Positions 27,766-36,401 of a DNA stretch of 64,000 bases are shown here, in pieces. A program made the translations under genes and the position numbers. Source of the stretch: Verrucomicrobiota bacterium (lineage in GTDB: Bacteria > Verrucomicrobiota > Verrucomicrobiia > Chthoniobacterales > Terrimicrobiaceae); contig JAFKMU010000053.1 of the NCBI GenBank assembly GCA_017305195.1, positions 1-64,000 on the forward strand. Reading direction: 5' to 3'. The first letter of the stretch is position 1; every line of letters begins with the position of its first letter. Below the pieces are notes generated by a model. That model had not been told where the DNA came from. It searched no databases and saw only the letters and a program-made list of their open reading frames with translations.

Positions 27766-28665
27766 TCATGCAATCGTGGTCAACCGGGAGGAATTCGCAG
27801 CAAGTTCGACCGCCAGTTTTACGGCCTGAATCGTGCTGTCCGGGCGGGCAACTCCCTTCCCGGCAATCTCAAACGCCGTTCCGTGATCGGGACTCGTGCG
27901 GAAAAACGGCAGGCCGAGAGTGACATTCACCCCTTGATCAAAGGCATGGAGCTTGAGCGGAATCAGGCCCTGGTCGTGGTACATGCACAAGATCCCATCG
28001 AACTCGCCAGCAACGCTGCGGCAAAAAACCGTATCGGGAGAATGAGGCCCGGAAAACTCGGCCAGGGCGCCAAAGCGCGCTTTCAGCATCTCCACGGCAG
28101 GAGTGATGATCTCGATCTCTTCGCGTCCAAGATCGCCCCCCTCCCCGGCATGCGGGTTGTATCCCGCGACAGCCACGCGAGGACATTTGAGACCCCGAAG
28201 CCGCAAAAAGTGGGTCAGGAGGACACCGACCCGCTCGATTTCCTCTTTGCTGAGCAACGATCTTACCTCGCGGAGCGGAACATGCGCGGTGACGAGTGCC
28301 ACGGTGATTTTTCCCCCGGTGAGGCACATGGCAAAGTTTTCCACCCCCGCCCAGGAGGCAAAAAATTCGGTCTGGCCCGGGAAATCAAATCCGATCTCAT
28401 GCATCGATTTCTTCGAAATCGGGCCGGTCACGACTCCTTGCAAATCGCCGGATCGGCAGCGTTCCGCGGCCTCCTCCAGAGCAGCCAGAGCATGGAGGGC
28501 GGATTCGCGAGTAGGAACGCCCGGTGTAAAACGATCAGCCCCCTCCTCTCCGATAAGAAAATACTCGGCATCCCGCGGGATGTCCGGAGATAGGAGCGCA
28601 GCACGGATAACCTCAGGCCCGATTCCCGCAGGGTCCCCCAAGGTAAGGCCGATACGTGGCTTCAC
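27766..28665 (-). CDS. pdxA: 4-hydroxythreonine-4-phosphate dehydrogenase (PLP synthesis)
   Basis: 299 residues. PdxA oxidises 4-phosphohydroxy-L-threonine in the DXP-dependent vitamin B6 pathway. The start MKPRIGLTLGDPAGIGPEVI and metal-binding His motifs (TAHVPL and MYHDQGLIPLK) are clear, as is the terminal [17 protein letters not shown]. It sits 2 bases downstream of the SurA-like gene's... neighbour in the same order as the surA-pdxA operon of many proteobacteria, but here reversed (pdxA first, then surA-like lies upstream on the minus strand at 28668). The 3' end is duplicated. Confidence 0.96.
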   Translation of the reverse strand: MKPRIGLTLGDPAGIGPEVIRAALLSPDIPRDAEYFLIGEEGADRFTPGVPTRESALHALAALEEAAERCRSGDLQGVVTGPISKKSMHEIGFDFPGQTEFFASWAGVENFAMCLTGGKITVALVTAHVPLREVRSLLSKEEIERVGVLLTHFLRLRGLKCPRVAVAGYNPHAGEGGDLGREEIEIITPAVEMLKARFGALAEFSGPHSPDTVFCRSVAGEFDGILCMYHDQGLIPLKLHAFDQGVNVTLGLPFFRTSPDHGTAFEIAGKGVARPDSTIQAVKLAVELAANSSRLTTIA

Positions 28666-28667
28666 GC

Positions 28668-29645
28668 CTAGGAGAGGATTTTGATGTAGGCCTTCTGGCG
28701 CAGCGTGTCGAGCCAGCGCTCCTGAGCCTTCATGCGCTCCTGCTGAATCAGATTGCGCTCAATCTCATCCCGCACATCGGAAATGGGCTTCACGGTGGCG
28801 TTCTTTTTCGCCTCGATCATCAGGATATAGTAAGTGCCGCCGATCTGTACGACCGGACTCACCTCGCCGGGACGCAGAGAAAAGGCCACGCTGGTCAGTT
28901 GTTCATTCAGCGTGCCGCGCTCGATCCATCCCCAATCGCCTCCCACCTCCTGGGTGTTGGTGTCCTCGGAATACATCTGAGCCATGCGGTCAAACTCAGC
29001 CCCGCCGGCAATTTTATCGCGGATCTCCTTGGCGATGCCCTGCTTGTCCGTCGAGGCCACGTCGGAGGAGTTTTCCTCACGGATCACGATCATCCGGAGT
29101 TTGACCTGCTCCGGTGTCGCGTAGGACATCTTGTTTTTGTTGTAGTAGGCTTGAATCTGGGTCGGAGAGATGACGAAGTCGTTGCTTACCTTGGACTGGC
29201 GCATCGCCTGAACGACGATCTTCTCACGTTCGATCTCCTTGAACCGGGTCAGTGTGTAGCCTTGCGCCTGAAGCGTGCGAATAAAGGCCGAGCGATCGCC
29301 GCCAAATTCTTCGCGGATGATGGTCTGCACCCGATCGTCGATCACATAGTCCGGAATGCTCGCGCCTTTTTCCTGAAGCTTCTTGAACTCCTGAAGGATC
29401 AACTGCCGGTCGATCAGATCCTTGATCGCTGCCAGTCGAACCTCCTCAAGCTTGGAGCGCAACTCATTGCCGCTGTAAATCTGGCGCAATGAACGCTCGC
29501 GCGCGCCGACCAGCTCCCGCACCTGTGAAATGGTGACCACGTCATTGTTCACGAGGGCCGCGATGCCATCGATGACCTCGGCTTTCTGCGCGAGCGCAAT
29601 TCCGGCAGTCAAGAGCGCCACGGAGAAAACGACAAAATGCTTCAT
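28668..29645 (-). CDS. SurA-like periplasmic peptidyl-prolyl isomerase/chaperone
   Basis: 325 residues with a signal peptide (MKHFVVFSVALLTAGIALAQ). A SurA-type N-terminal helical region is followed by one parvulin domain (about 175-275; motifs LRMIVIREEN, GGDWGWIERGTLNE, SLRPGEVSPVV) and a basic C-terminal helix. Classical SurA has two parvulin domains, so this is a reduced version. It probably assists outer-membrane protein folding. Its ATG overlaps the mfd stop (ATGA), and pdxA follows 2 bases later, recalling surA-pdxA operons elsewhere. Confidence 0.85.
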   Translation of the reverse strand: MKHFVVFSVALLTAGIALAQKAEVIDGIAALVNNDVVTISQVRELVGARERSLRQIYSGNELRSKLEEVRLAAIKDLIDRQLILQEFKKLQEKGASIPDYVIDDRVQTIIREEFGGDRSAFIRTLQAQGYTLTRFKEIEREKIVVQAMRQSKVSNDFVISPTQIQAYYNKNKMSYATPEQVKLRMIVIREENSSDVASTDKQGIAKEIRDKIAGGAEFDRMAQMYSEDTNTQEVGGDWGWIERGTLNEQLTSVAFSLRPGEVSPVVQIGGTYYILMIEAKKNATVKPISDVRDEIERNLIQQERMKAQERWLDTLRQKAYIKILS

Positions 29646-32600
29646 GTAACGGGAATGGATTCCAAAAAAGACAATATCTCTCGCAACCTAGAATCCGGGT
29701 CGGAGGCCGTCAAGCGGGGAAACCGCCCATCACTTTGCAGCAGTTCGCGGCGCTGCGTGAGCATCAGTTTATCGCCCCGGCACTCGACCATGCTGATGCG
29801 ACGGCGGGCGGCTTCGATTCGAATACGCGAGCAGAAAAGAGCATTCTCCGCAGGGATGGGCAGCGGACCAAAGCGGTCGCGCCATTCCTTCTCCAGCAAA
29901 TCGACGCCCTCCGGCTCGGAGACTTCCGCCAGCTTGCGATAACAGATGATCCGGGTTCGGGAATCCGCCACATACGAGGCGGGAAGAAAGCTCCCGGCCA
30001 TGACGACTCCGGGAGAAATCCAGTGGGCTTCATCGGTGGTGACGAAGTCGAGCCGCAGGCCTGCAGGCGGCCTCTTGCCCCGCCGATGGCCCTTGAGTGT
30101 TTCCACCGCCTGCTTGAGCAGCTTGCAGTACAAGTCAAACCCGACCGTGATGATATGGCCGCTTTGCGCTGTGCCGAGGAGGTTGCCCGCGCCCCGGATC
30201 TCCAGGTCGCGCATGGCGATTTTGAACCCCGATCCAAGTTCGCTGTACTGCTTGATGGCCGATACCCGCTTCCGCGCGGCTCCCATCAGGTCGCGCGGGA
30301 GCATCAGGTAGGCGTAGGCCTTGTTTTGAGAACGTCCGACGCGACCTCTCAACTGGTACAGGTCCGCCAGCCCAAACAAGTCCGCGCGATCAATGACGAT
30401 GGTATTCGCGTTGGGGATATCGATGCCGCTTTCGATGATCGTGGTCGAGACCAGGACGTCGGCCTTGCCCGCCACGAAAATCCGCATCACGTCCTCAAGA
30501 GCGCCCTCGGCCATCTGGCCATGGCCTACGGTCACCTTGGCCTTGGGGCAGAGTTCCTTGATCCGGGCCGCCACCATTTCGATGGTGCCGACACGATTGT
30601 GCAGGAAATACACCTGCCCGCCGCGATTGAGTTCCCGATTGATGGCGTCGCGGAAAACCCTTTCGTCATAGGCGCAGACCACGGTCTCCACCGATTGACG
30701 GTTGGCCGGCGGAGTCTCGATCACGGACATGTCCCTGGCTCCCATGAGAGCGAGATACAGCGTGCGCGGGATCGGCGTCGCGGAAAGTGTCAATACATCC
30801 ACCTGGCGAAATCGATCCTTGAGCCGGTCCTTGTGCTTCACACCGAAGCGCTGTTCCTCATCGACCACCACGAGCCCAATATCCTTGAACTGCACGTCGG
30901 CGGAAACGAGCCGGTGTGTCCCGACCACCACATCCACCCCGCCCTCGGCCAGGCCGCGCAGCACGCGCTTTTGCTCCGCTGGCGTGCGGTATCGGCTGAG
31001 GAGCTCCACATTGACCGGGTAGTCGCTCATTCGCTCGCGGAAATTCTGGTAATGCTGCTGGGCCAGCACGGTGGTGGGGGCCAGCACGGCGACCTGCTTG
31101 CCGCTCATGACGGCCTTGAATACCGCCCGGATGGCGACCTCGGTCTTGCCAAATCCCACATCGCCGCACACGAGCCGGTCCATGGGCATCTCGGACTCCA
31201 TGTCGTGCTTGGCCTCCGCAATGGCGCGCACCTGATCGGATGTTGGCTTGTAGGGAAAGGCGTCTTCGAATTCCTGCTGCCAGTGAGTATCCGGCGGATG
31301 GGCGAAGCCCGGCGCTACCTCGCGCTCGGCCTGGATGCGGAGCATGCTTGCCGCGTAGTCAAAGATCGACTGCTGGGCCTTTTGTTTGGCCTTGGCCCAC
31401 TTGGTGTCGCCGAGTTCCGAAAGATCGGGCGTTTTTTTTCCGAGGCCCACGTAACGGGAGACCTGCCAGGCCTGATCGAGCGGTACGTAGAGCTTCGCCG
31501 AGCTGGCGTACTCCAGCACGAGCATCTCGCCCTCCCCTGTCCCTGGCTGCTCCTGCAGCCCAACGAATCGCCCGATGCCATGCTCCAGATGCACGACATA
31601 GTCGCCGGGTTCAAATTCGCTGAAATCCGTGGCGGCGCGGCTGGCTACGGCCCTCTCCCTGCGCAGGGCCAGCCGTTGCAACCGCAAAGCGGCGCCCCGG
31701 CCGAACAACTCCGCGTCGGAAAGCACCGCAAGCTTTGCCGCCGGACAAATGAATCCCCTTGAGAGCGGGAGCTTGAGAAAGACCAGCGAGGCCAAATCGT
31801 GCTGGTGTTCGCGAGCCAGTTCCTGAAAGCGCTCGATCTCGCCGTCGCTGTTCGCCAGCAGGGCCACCAGCCAGCCTGCGGCGCGCCATTCGTCAAGCTG
31901 CCGGAAAAACTGTGCCCTCCTCGCCGCGTCGAGAACGAGATCTCCCGCGTGAAACTCCGCAAAGGGCTGGGGAAAAAATGCCGCGGAATCGCTGCCGCCT
32001 CCCGCATCCAGAACGATCTCCCCCCGCACGACTGCTCCCGAAGAAATGATCAGGTCGCCCTTGCCGACATAGTCCTCCAGCAGACAGAGCCGACGATCCA
32101 GGCTCCCCGCCAGAATTTCGCACCGATCGAGCGTGGAAATGGAAATCTGCGTATCGGGATGAAATTCGCGTATCGAGTCAATACGATCATCATCCAACTC
32201 CACGCGGAACGGCAGCGGGGCCTGCCAGGAATAAACGTCGAAGATGCCGCCGCGCAGCGCGAACTGCCCGCGGGTGCCGACCTGGGTGGTGCGCTCGTAC
32301 CCCGCAGCGGCAAGCTTTGCGATCGCGTCCTCCAGGGAGAGGGTCTGATCCTTTTCCAGCCGGAGCACCGCTCCGGCAATCGTTTGGGACGTCGGGACAT
32401 GATGCGCCCATTGTTCAGTATGCACGACCACCGGGCCGCTATATTCCCTGCCTCCCAGCAACTGAAGCAGCTCCAGCCGTTCCGCCGCGGTCTCGGGATC
32501 AGCCAACACCGCGTCATTTTCATCCTCGGGCGCCTCCAGCTCGGGAAATATCCGGGTGGACGAATTCCACACGGCCAGTTCAGTCGCGAAAGCCTCCTGG

Positions 32601-32782
32601 GCCTTAAGGGTCGGGCACTCCACCCACGCGCGACGCTTCGGCTGCGCGCGCAACACCAAGCTCGCGACGAAGGGCTGCGCCGCCTCGCAGACTTCCGAAA
32701 ACGCGCCGGGCTGGTTCAGCCGTCCCTTGAGAACCTGCTCGACGCATTGAATGATGCGATCAAGAGCCGAGGACGTTTTCAC
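29642..32782 (-). CDS. mfd: Transcription-repair coupling factor
   Basis: 1046 residues, somewhat shorter than E. coli Mfd (1148). Order: UvrB-like N-terminal module (YERTTQVGTRGQFALRGGIF), RNA-polymerase interaction domain (FEPGDYVVHLEHGIGRFVGL), then a superfamily-2 translocase with Walker A GDVGFGKTEVAIRAV, DEEQ motif VVVDEEQRFGVKHK and motif VI QLRGRVGRSQNKAYAY. It removes stalled RNA polymerase at lesions and recruits UvrA. The start is GTG (32780-32782) and lies inside the aminotransferase 3' end (23-base overlap). Confidence 0.96.
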   Translation of the reverse strand: MKTSSALDRIIQCVEQVLKGRLNQPGAFSEVCEAAQPFVASLVLRAQPKRRAWVECPTLKAQEAFATELAVWNSSTRIFPELEAPEDENDAVLADPETAAERLELLQLLGGREYSGPVVVHTEQWAHHVPTSQTIAGAVLRLEKDQTLSLEDAIAKLAAAGYERTTQVGTRGQFALRGGIFDVYSWQAPLPFRVELDDDRIDSIREFHPDTQISISTLDRCEILAGSLDRRLCLLEDYVGKGDLIISSGAVVRGEIVLDAGGGSDSAAFFPQPFAEFHAGDLVLDAARRAQFFRQLDEWRAAGWLVALLANSDGEIERFQELAREHQHDLASLVFLKLPLSRGFICPAAKLAVLSDAELFGRGAALRLQRLALRRERAVASRAATDFSEFEPGDYVVHLEHGIGRFVGLQEQPGTGEGEMLVLEYASSAKLYVPLDQAWQVSRYVGLGKKTPDLSELGDTKWAKAKQKAQQSIFDYAASMLRIQAEREVAPGFAHPPDTHWQQEFEDAFPYKPTSDQVRAIAEAKHDMESEMPMDRLVCGDVGFGKTEVAIRAVFKAVMSGKQVAVLAPTTVLAQQHYQNFRERMSDYPVNVELLSRYRTPAEQKRVLRGLAEGGVDVVVGTHRLVSADVQFKDIGLVVVDEEQRFGVKHKDRLKDRFRQVDVLTLSATPIPRTLYLALMGARDMSVIETPPANRQSVETVVCAYDERVFRDAINRELNRGGQVYFLHNRVGTIEMVAARIKELCPKAKVTVGHGQMAEGALEDVMRIFVAGKADVLVSTTIIESGIDIPNANTIVIDRADLFGLADLYQLRGRVGRSQNKAYAYLMLPRDLMGAARKRVSAIKQYSELGSGFKIAMRDLEIRGAGNLLGTAQSGHIITVGFDLYCKLLKQAVETLKGHRRGKRPPAGLRLDFVTTDEAHWISPGVVMAGSFLPASYVADSRTRIICYRKLAEVSEPEGVDLLEKEWRDRFGPLPIPAENALFCSRIRIEAARRRISMVECRGDKLMLTQRRELLQSDGRFPRLTASDPDSRLREILSFLESIPVT

Positions 32783-33575
32783 GATAGGAATCGTAGAGCA
32801 GGCGGCCGGTGGACTGCGAAGGCAGCTCCCGTCCGTCGATCTCGCGCACGGGCAGGATGCCGATCCGGCTGTTGGTCAGGAAACACTCGGTCGCACGGGA
32901 CAGGTCTTCCATGGTGACCACGGCTTCGCAGGCAGCCGAGTTGTTCAACACCCAAGCCCTCAGGACACCGTCGCGGGCGCCCAGCACGAGCGGAGGCGTA
33001 CGGAGTTCGCCATCGATCAGTGCGAAGAGATTCGCCATAGAGGCTGAAACGACGCTTCCCGAAAGATCGAGGAGCACGCTTTCGTCGCATCCATTTTGTC
33101 GGGCCTCTCCCAGCGCCTGGATATGGGGCCAGTAATTTCCGGTCTTCCAGCCTCCGAGGACGGAAACGATCGGCGCATGGGAAACATGCAGACGCCAGCC
33201 TCGGTACCGATCAGCCTCGGAGGGAAGCGCAGTCTCTTCGACAAAGACGTAGACCCGTGACTCCGCCGGGGGAGCCAGGGGGGAGCCATCACCCGCAGTG
33301 ACGTAAACCCGCATCATGCCAGAGAACGATTCCTCCAACCCGGCGACGCGATGTTCCAAGGCATCGGCCAGCCCGGCGGGCAGAGGGAAACCCGCCGCAG
33401 AGGCAGCCCGGGATAGACGGTCGAGATGCTCCGCCGCCAGCACGGATCGACCGCGATGGAGCAGGATCGTTTCAAAAACGCTCATGCCGTATCGAAAGCC
33501 ACGGTCCCCGATGGGAATCGCCGCGGCCTCGATCAGCTCCGCCTCCTGATACTGCCAGGAGAAGGTCGATTTCAC
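32760..33575 (-). CDS. Class IV PLP-dependent aminotransferase (BCAT / aminodeoxychorismate lyase family)
   Basis: 271 residues from a GTG at 33575. The GTG overlaps the upstream regulator's stop as GTGA, which decides the start; the frame open beyond it is antisense noise. Family motifs are DRGFRYGMSVFETI near residue 30, the PLP Lys in GWKTGNYWPHIQAL and the cofactor-phosphate loop ECFLTNSRIGILPV. It could be a branched-chain or D-amino-acid aminotransferase or a PabC-like lyase; sequence alone does not decide. It overlaps mfd by 23 bases, so regulator, aminotransferase and mfd are coupled. Confidence 0.85.
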   Translation of the reverse strand: MKSTFSWQYQEAELIEAAAIPIGDRGFRYGMSVFETILLHRGRSVLAAEHLDRLSRAASAAGFPLPAGLADALEHRVAGLEESFSGMMRVYVTAGDGSPLAPPAESRVYVFVEETALPSEADRYRGWRLHVSHAPIVSVLGGWKTGNYWPHIQALGEARQNGCDESVLLDLSGSVVSASMANLFALIDGELRTPPLVLGARDGVLRAWVLNNSAACEAVVTMEDLSRATECFLTNSRIGILPVREIDGRELPSQSTGRLLYDSYRENVLGS

Positions 33576-34999
33576 TCTTCGTCGGGGCCGCTGAGCGACC
33601 CATTTCGTTCCAGGCGCTTGCGGAGCGTGGCGCGGGTGATACCGAGCAACCGGGCGGCCCGCACCTGGTTGTTTCCCGTCTTCTGCATGGCTCGGAGGGT
33701 GAATTCCCGCTCCAGCCAGGGCAGTAGCGGAAGACTGCCATTCGCGGCAGCCCCGAACAAAGCCTCCACCGCAGTTTCGAGCGAGTCCGTGCTCACCTGC
33801 TGCACGGGCGCTGTTTCCACGTTGAGGGAATTCTGACCCAGCGGAATGTCCTTCGGCAGCAACACATCGGCTGTAGCCAATACGGTGGCTCGCTGCATGG
33901 TATTCTCCAGCTCGCGGACGTTGCCAGGCCATGGGTACCCCTCGAGCACCCGGGCGGCTTCCTCGGAAAGCTTCAGGAGCGGACGGTGTTTCTGGTGGGC
34001 GATCTTCTGGAGGAAATACTCCGCCAGCAAACGAATATCCTCGGCGCGGGAACGCAGTGGCGGCAAGTGAATGCGCACCACGTTCAGACGATAAAAGAGA
34101 TCCTCGCGGAACGTCTTGTGAGCGACCTCTTCCTCAAGATTCTTGTTGGTGGCGCAGACGATGCGGACGTTGGTGCGGATGGTCTGGTTGCCGCCCACTC
34201 GGGAAAACTCGCCCTCCTGCAGCACGCGGAGGATCTTGCTTTGGATCTGGAGAGGCATTTCGCCGATTTCGTCCAGGAACAGAGTGCCGTTGTCTGACTG
34301 CTCGAAGCGACCGATACGCTGGCTGTGGGCTCCGGTAAAAGAGCCCTTCTCATGGCCGAAAAGCTCGCTTTCGAGCAGATTCTCGGGAATGGCTGCGCAG
34401 TTGATGGCCAGGAAGCTCTTGTTGCTGCGGCTGCTGTAGTTGTGAATGGCTCGGGCCACGAGTTCCTTGCCGGAGCCGCTCTCGCCGGTAACCATCACGG
34501 GAGCGTCACTTGCCGCCACGCGACCGATCATTTTGAAGACCTGCTGCATGGCGTCGGATTTACCCACGATTTCATCCTGGTACTGCTCGACGGTGAGGAC
34601 GGGCTTGAAGGTGTTGGCCGCCTTGAGTTCCGCCGACGCCTTCAGGGCGGCATCCGCCACGATCTTCAGGTTGAAGGGCAACTGCTCCTTGCGGACGAAA
34701 TCGAAGGCGCCCATTTTCATGGCCTCGATCACGTTCTGATTCGTGCCAAAGGCGCTGATGATGATCACCATCGTGTTCTGCGACTGCTTGCGCACCTTGG
34801 CCAAAAGATCGAGCCCGGAAAAGGGATGGAGATTCATCTCCGCCATCACGACATCCGGATTCTCCATGCAGAAGGTCTTGTAGGCCGCGTCGGCAGACTC
34901 CTCCGTAAGCACTCGAGCGCCAGCACCCTCCAACTGGTGCTTGGCCCACTCAAGAAAGTCAGGTTCGCGATCAACAACGAGGATGGACTGCTTGGGCAT
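33572..34999 (-). CDS. NtrC-family sigma-54-dependent response regulator with Glu at the phosphoacceptor site
   Basis: 475 residues. The N-terminal receiver (about 5-120) keeps D10, the switch Ser (S82) and K104, but position 54, where NtrC has the phosphorylated Asp, is Glu (VVMAEMNLHPF). The central AAA+ domain has Walker A GESGSGKE (172-179), the sigma-54 contact loop GSFTGA (219-224, usually GAFTGA) and Walker B LFLDEIGEM. A Fis-type HTH ends it (NNQVRAARLLGITRATLRKR). It activates transcription from sigma-54 promoters. No partner kinase is adjacent. Its stop overlaps the aminotransferase GTG by 4 bases. Confidence 0.93.
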   Translation of the reverse strand: MPKQSILVVDREPDFLEWAKHQLEGAGARVLTEESADAAYKTFCMENPDVVMAEMNLHPFSGLDLLAKVRKQSQNTMVIIISAFGTNQNVIEAMKMGAFDFVRKEQLPFNLKIVADAALKASAELKAANTFKPVLTVEQYQDEIVGKSDAMQQVFKMIGRVAASDAPVMVTGESGSGKELVARAIHNYSSRSNKSFLAINCAAIPENLLESELFGHEKGSFTGAHSQRIGRFEQSDNGTLFLDEIGEMPLQIQSKILRVLQEGEFSRVGGNQTIRTNVRIVCATNKNLEEEVAHKTFREDLFYRLNVVRIHLPPLRSRAEDIRLLAEYFLQKIAHQKHRPLLKLSEEAARVLEGYPWPGNVRELENTMQRATVLATADVLLPKDIPLGQNSLNVETAPVQQVSTDSLETAVEALFGAAANGSLPLLPWLEREFTLRAMQKTGNNQVRAARLLGITRATLRKRLERNGSLSGPDEE

Positions 35000-35132
35000 C
35001 GAAAGAAAATGGCAAGAACTCTACAGACAGGTTAGTCAGGATCTAGGTAAGGCGTTCTAGTTAATCCAGGTGTGGATAAAACGCAACGCAAACGGCGCAA
35101 AGTGCGCAAAAAAAACCAACTCGACCAAGGAG

Positions 35133-35561
35133 TCAGTTTACCGACCCGGATGGTTCGTAGATCACCCGACCACCCTCAAGGCGCAAAAAGGTCGCAACCT
35201 CGGTGCGATCCGAGTCGCTCAGGGGAACCCGAAACTCCAGGGACTCCGTGCCGACCTGGACATGGATGCCGCTCACAATATCGTCGAGAGCCTGATCCAA
35301 TGTCTGCCACGTGTTATTCGCTCCGGCAGCACGGGCCGACGCCGCAACCATGGCGACGTTTTGAGCGTTGCGCTCCTTCTTCGCGTAATAGGCGTGAGAA
35401 GTAATCGAGCCAATATTCGGGACGGCGATCGCAGCCATGACTCCAATCACGGCAATAACGACCAGAAGCTCAGCCAAACTGAACCCGGCCTGACCTAAAT
35501 TGGAACTCTTTTGCGACACGCTATCAAATTTGACAACTGGTTGTGAGTAAATGTCAAGCAA
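35133..35561 (-). CDS. Type IV prepilin-like protein (pseudopilin)
   Basis: 142 residues. After a leader of about 26 residues comes the canonical prepilin cleavage and helix, G then FSLAELLVVIAVIGVMAA, with Glu at +5. A short globular domain rich in Ala/Asn/Ser follows (ASARAAGANNTWQTLDQALD). It would be processed by prepilin peptidase and enter a pilus or type II secretion pseudopilus. It lies 24 bases downstream of uppS on the same strand. The 133 bases between it and the sigma-54 regulator start hold nothing I can identify. Confidence 0.85.
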   Translation of the reverse strand: MLDIYSQPVVKFDSVSQKSSNLGQAGFSLAELLVVIAVIGVMAAIAVPNIGSITSHAYYAKKERNAQNVAMVAASARAAGANNTWQTLDQALDDIVSGIHVQVGTESLEFRVPLSDSDRTEVATFLRLEGGRVIYEPSGSVN

Positions 35562-35585
35562 ATTGCAAGATTGCGCTTGCTATTC

Positions 35586-36341
35586 CTAGACCCCCCCGTA
35601 CCGCCGAGACCGCGAGGCAAACTCCTTTAGCGCCGCATGGAAATCGGCCTTTCCGAAGTCCGGCCAGTACTTGGGAGTGACGTGGATTTCGGTGTAGCTC
35701 AGCTGCCAGAGCAGGAAATTCGAGAGACGCATTTCCCCCGAGGTGCGAATGAGGAGGTCCGGGTCGGGAAAACCTGCGGTGTAGAGGTGGCGGGCAAACA
35801 TGTCTGCGTCGACCTGCGCAGGATCGAGCGCGCCTGTCTGCACCTCCTTGAGGATGGCTTGTACGGCATCGACGATTTCCAGCCTTCCGCTGTAGCTGAG
35901 GGCGAGGATGACGGTCAGGCGGGTGTTGTTTGCCGTTTGCTCGATGGCCTGCTGGAGCTTGCGCTGACAGGCTCCTGGCAGTTGGGAGGTCCGGCCAATC
36001 GCGAGAAGCCGCACGCCTTCCTTCTGCATCTCAGCAAGTTTCTCGTCCAGAAAGCGCTCGAGGAGCAGCATCAGTCCGCTCACCTCGGCAGCAGGACGCT
36101 TCCAATTCTCTGCGGAAAAAGCGTAGAGCGTCACGATCTCCACTCCGGCCTCGATGGCAGCCTCGACGCAGGCGCGGATGGATTTCGAGCCCTGTTCATG
36201 GCCTGCCAGCCTGGGCAGTCCCCTTTCCTGAGCCCAGCGTCCATTTCCATCCATGATGATGGCGACATGTCGCGGCGTGGTAGATTTCATCTTCGCGCGC
36301 ATTCTTCCCGGCAAATCGGCAGGGCTCAAGAACTCTGTCAC
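35586..36341 (-). CDS. uppS: Isoprenyl transferase (undecaprenyl diphosphate synthase family)
   Basis: 251 residues. The cis-prenyltransferase motifs are present in order: HVAIIMDGNGRWA near residue 25, the IVTLYAFSAENWKRP segment, and DLLIRTSGEMRLSNF followed by YTEIHVTPKYWPDF. The enzyme condenses isopentenyl diphosphates to the C55 carrier used for peptidoglycan and O-antigen. It is divergent from the LAB_N gene, 60 bases apart, and upstream of a pseudopilin gene. Confidence 0.96.
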   Translation of the reverse strand: MTEFLSPADLPGRMRAKMKSTTPRHVAIIMDGNGRWAQERGLPRLAGHEQGSKSIRACVEAAIEAGVEIVTLYAFSAENWKRPAAEVSGLMLLLERFLDEKLAEMQKEGVRLLAIGRTSQLPGACQRKLQQAIEQTANNTRLTVILALSYSGRLEIVDAVQAILKEVQTGALDPAQVDADMFARHLYTAGFPDPDLLIRTSGEMRLSNFLLWQLSYTEIHVTPKYWPDFGKADFHAALKEFASRSRRYGGV

Positions 36342-36401
36342 GTTCCGGCGTCAAAGGACGTTCTTGCGTGAACTTTCCGCGAATGCCATAACCCGCGCTC
36401 C

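Larger units (their letters stand above)
26803..27923. repeat. Tandem duplication unit, right copy
   Basis: The second copy of the 1121-base direct repeat: a decayed prepilin 5' portion, the intact secreted-protein gene (copy B) and the 3' end of the complete pdxA. The junction at 26802/26803, where pdxA sequence runs into prepilin sequence, is what a head-to-tail duplication should leave. Confidence 0.85.

Noticed and set aside
29735..31762. A 675-residue plus-strand open frame opposite mfd
   Set aside because: Antisense shadow of a clear Mfd with all its helicase motifs.
34999..35132. GCGC repeat and A-run near 35090-35112 as a terminator
   Set aside because: Only four base pairs; no convincing stem for either strand.
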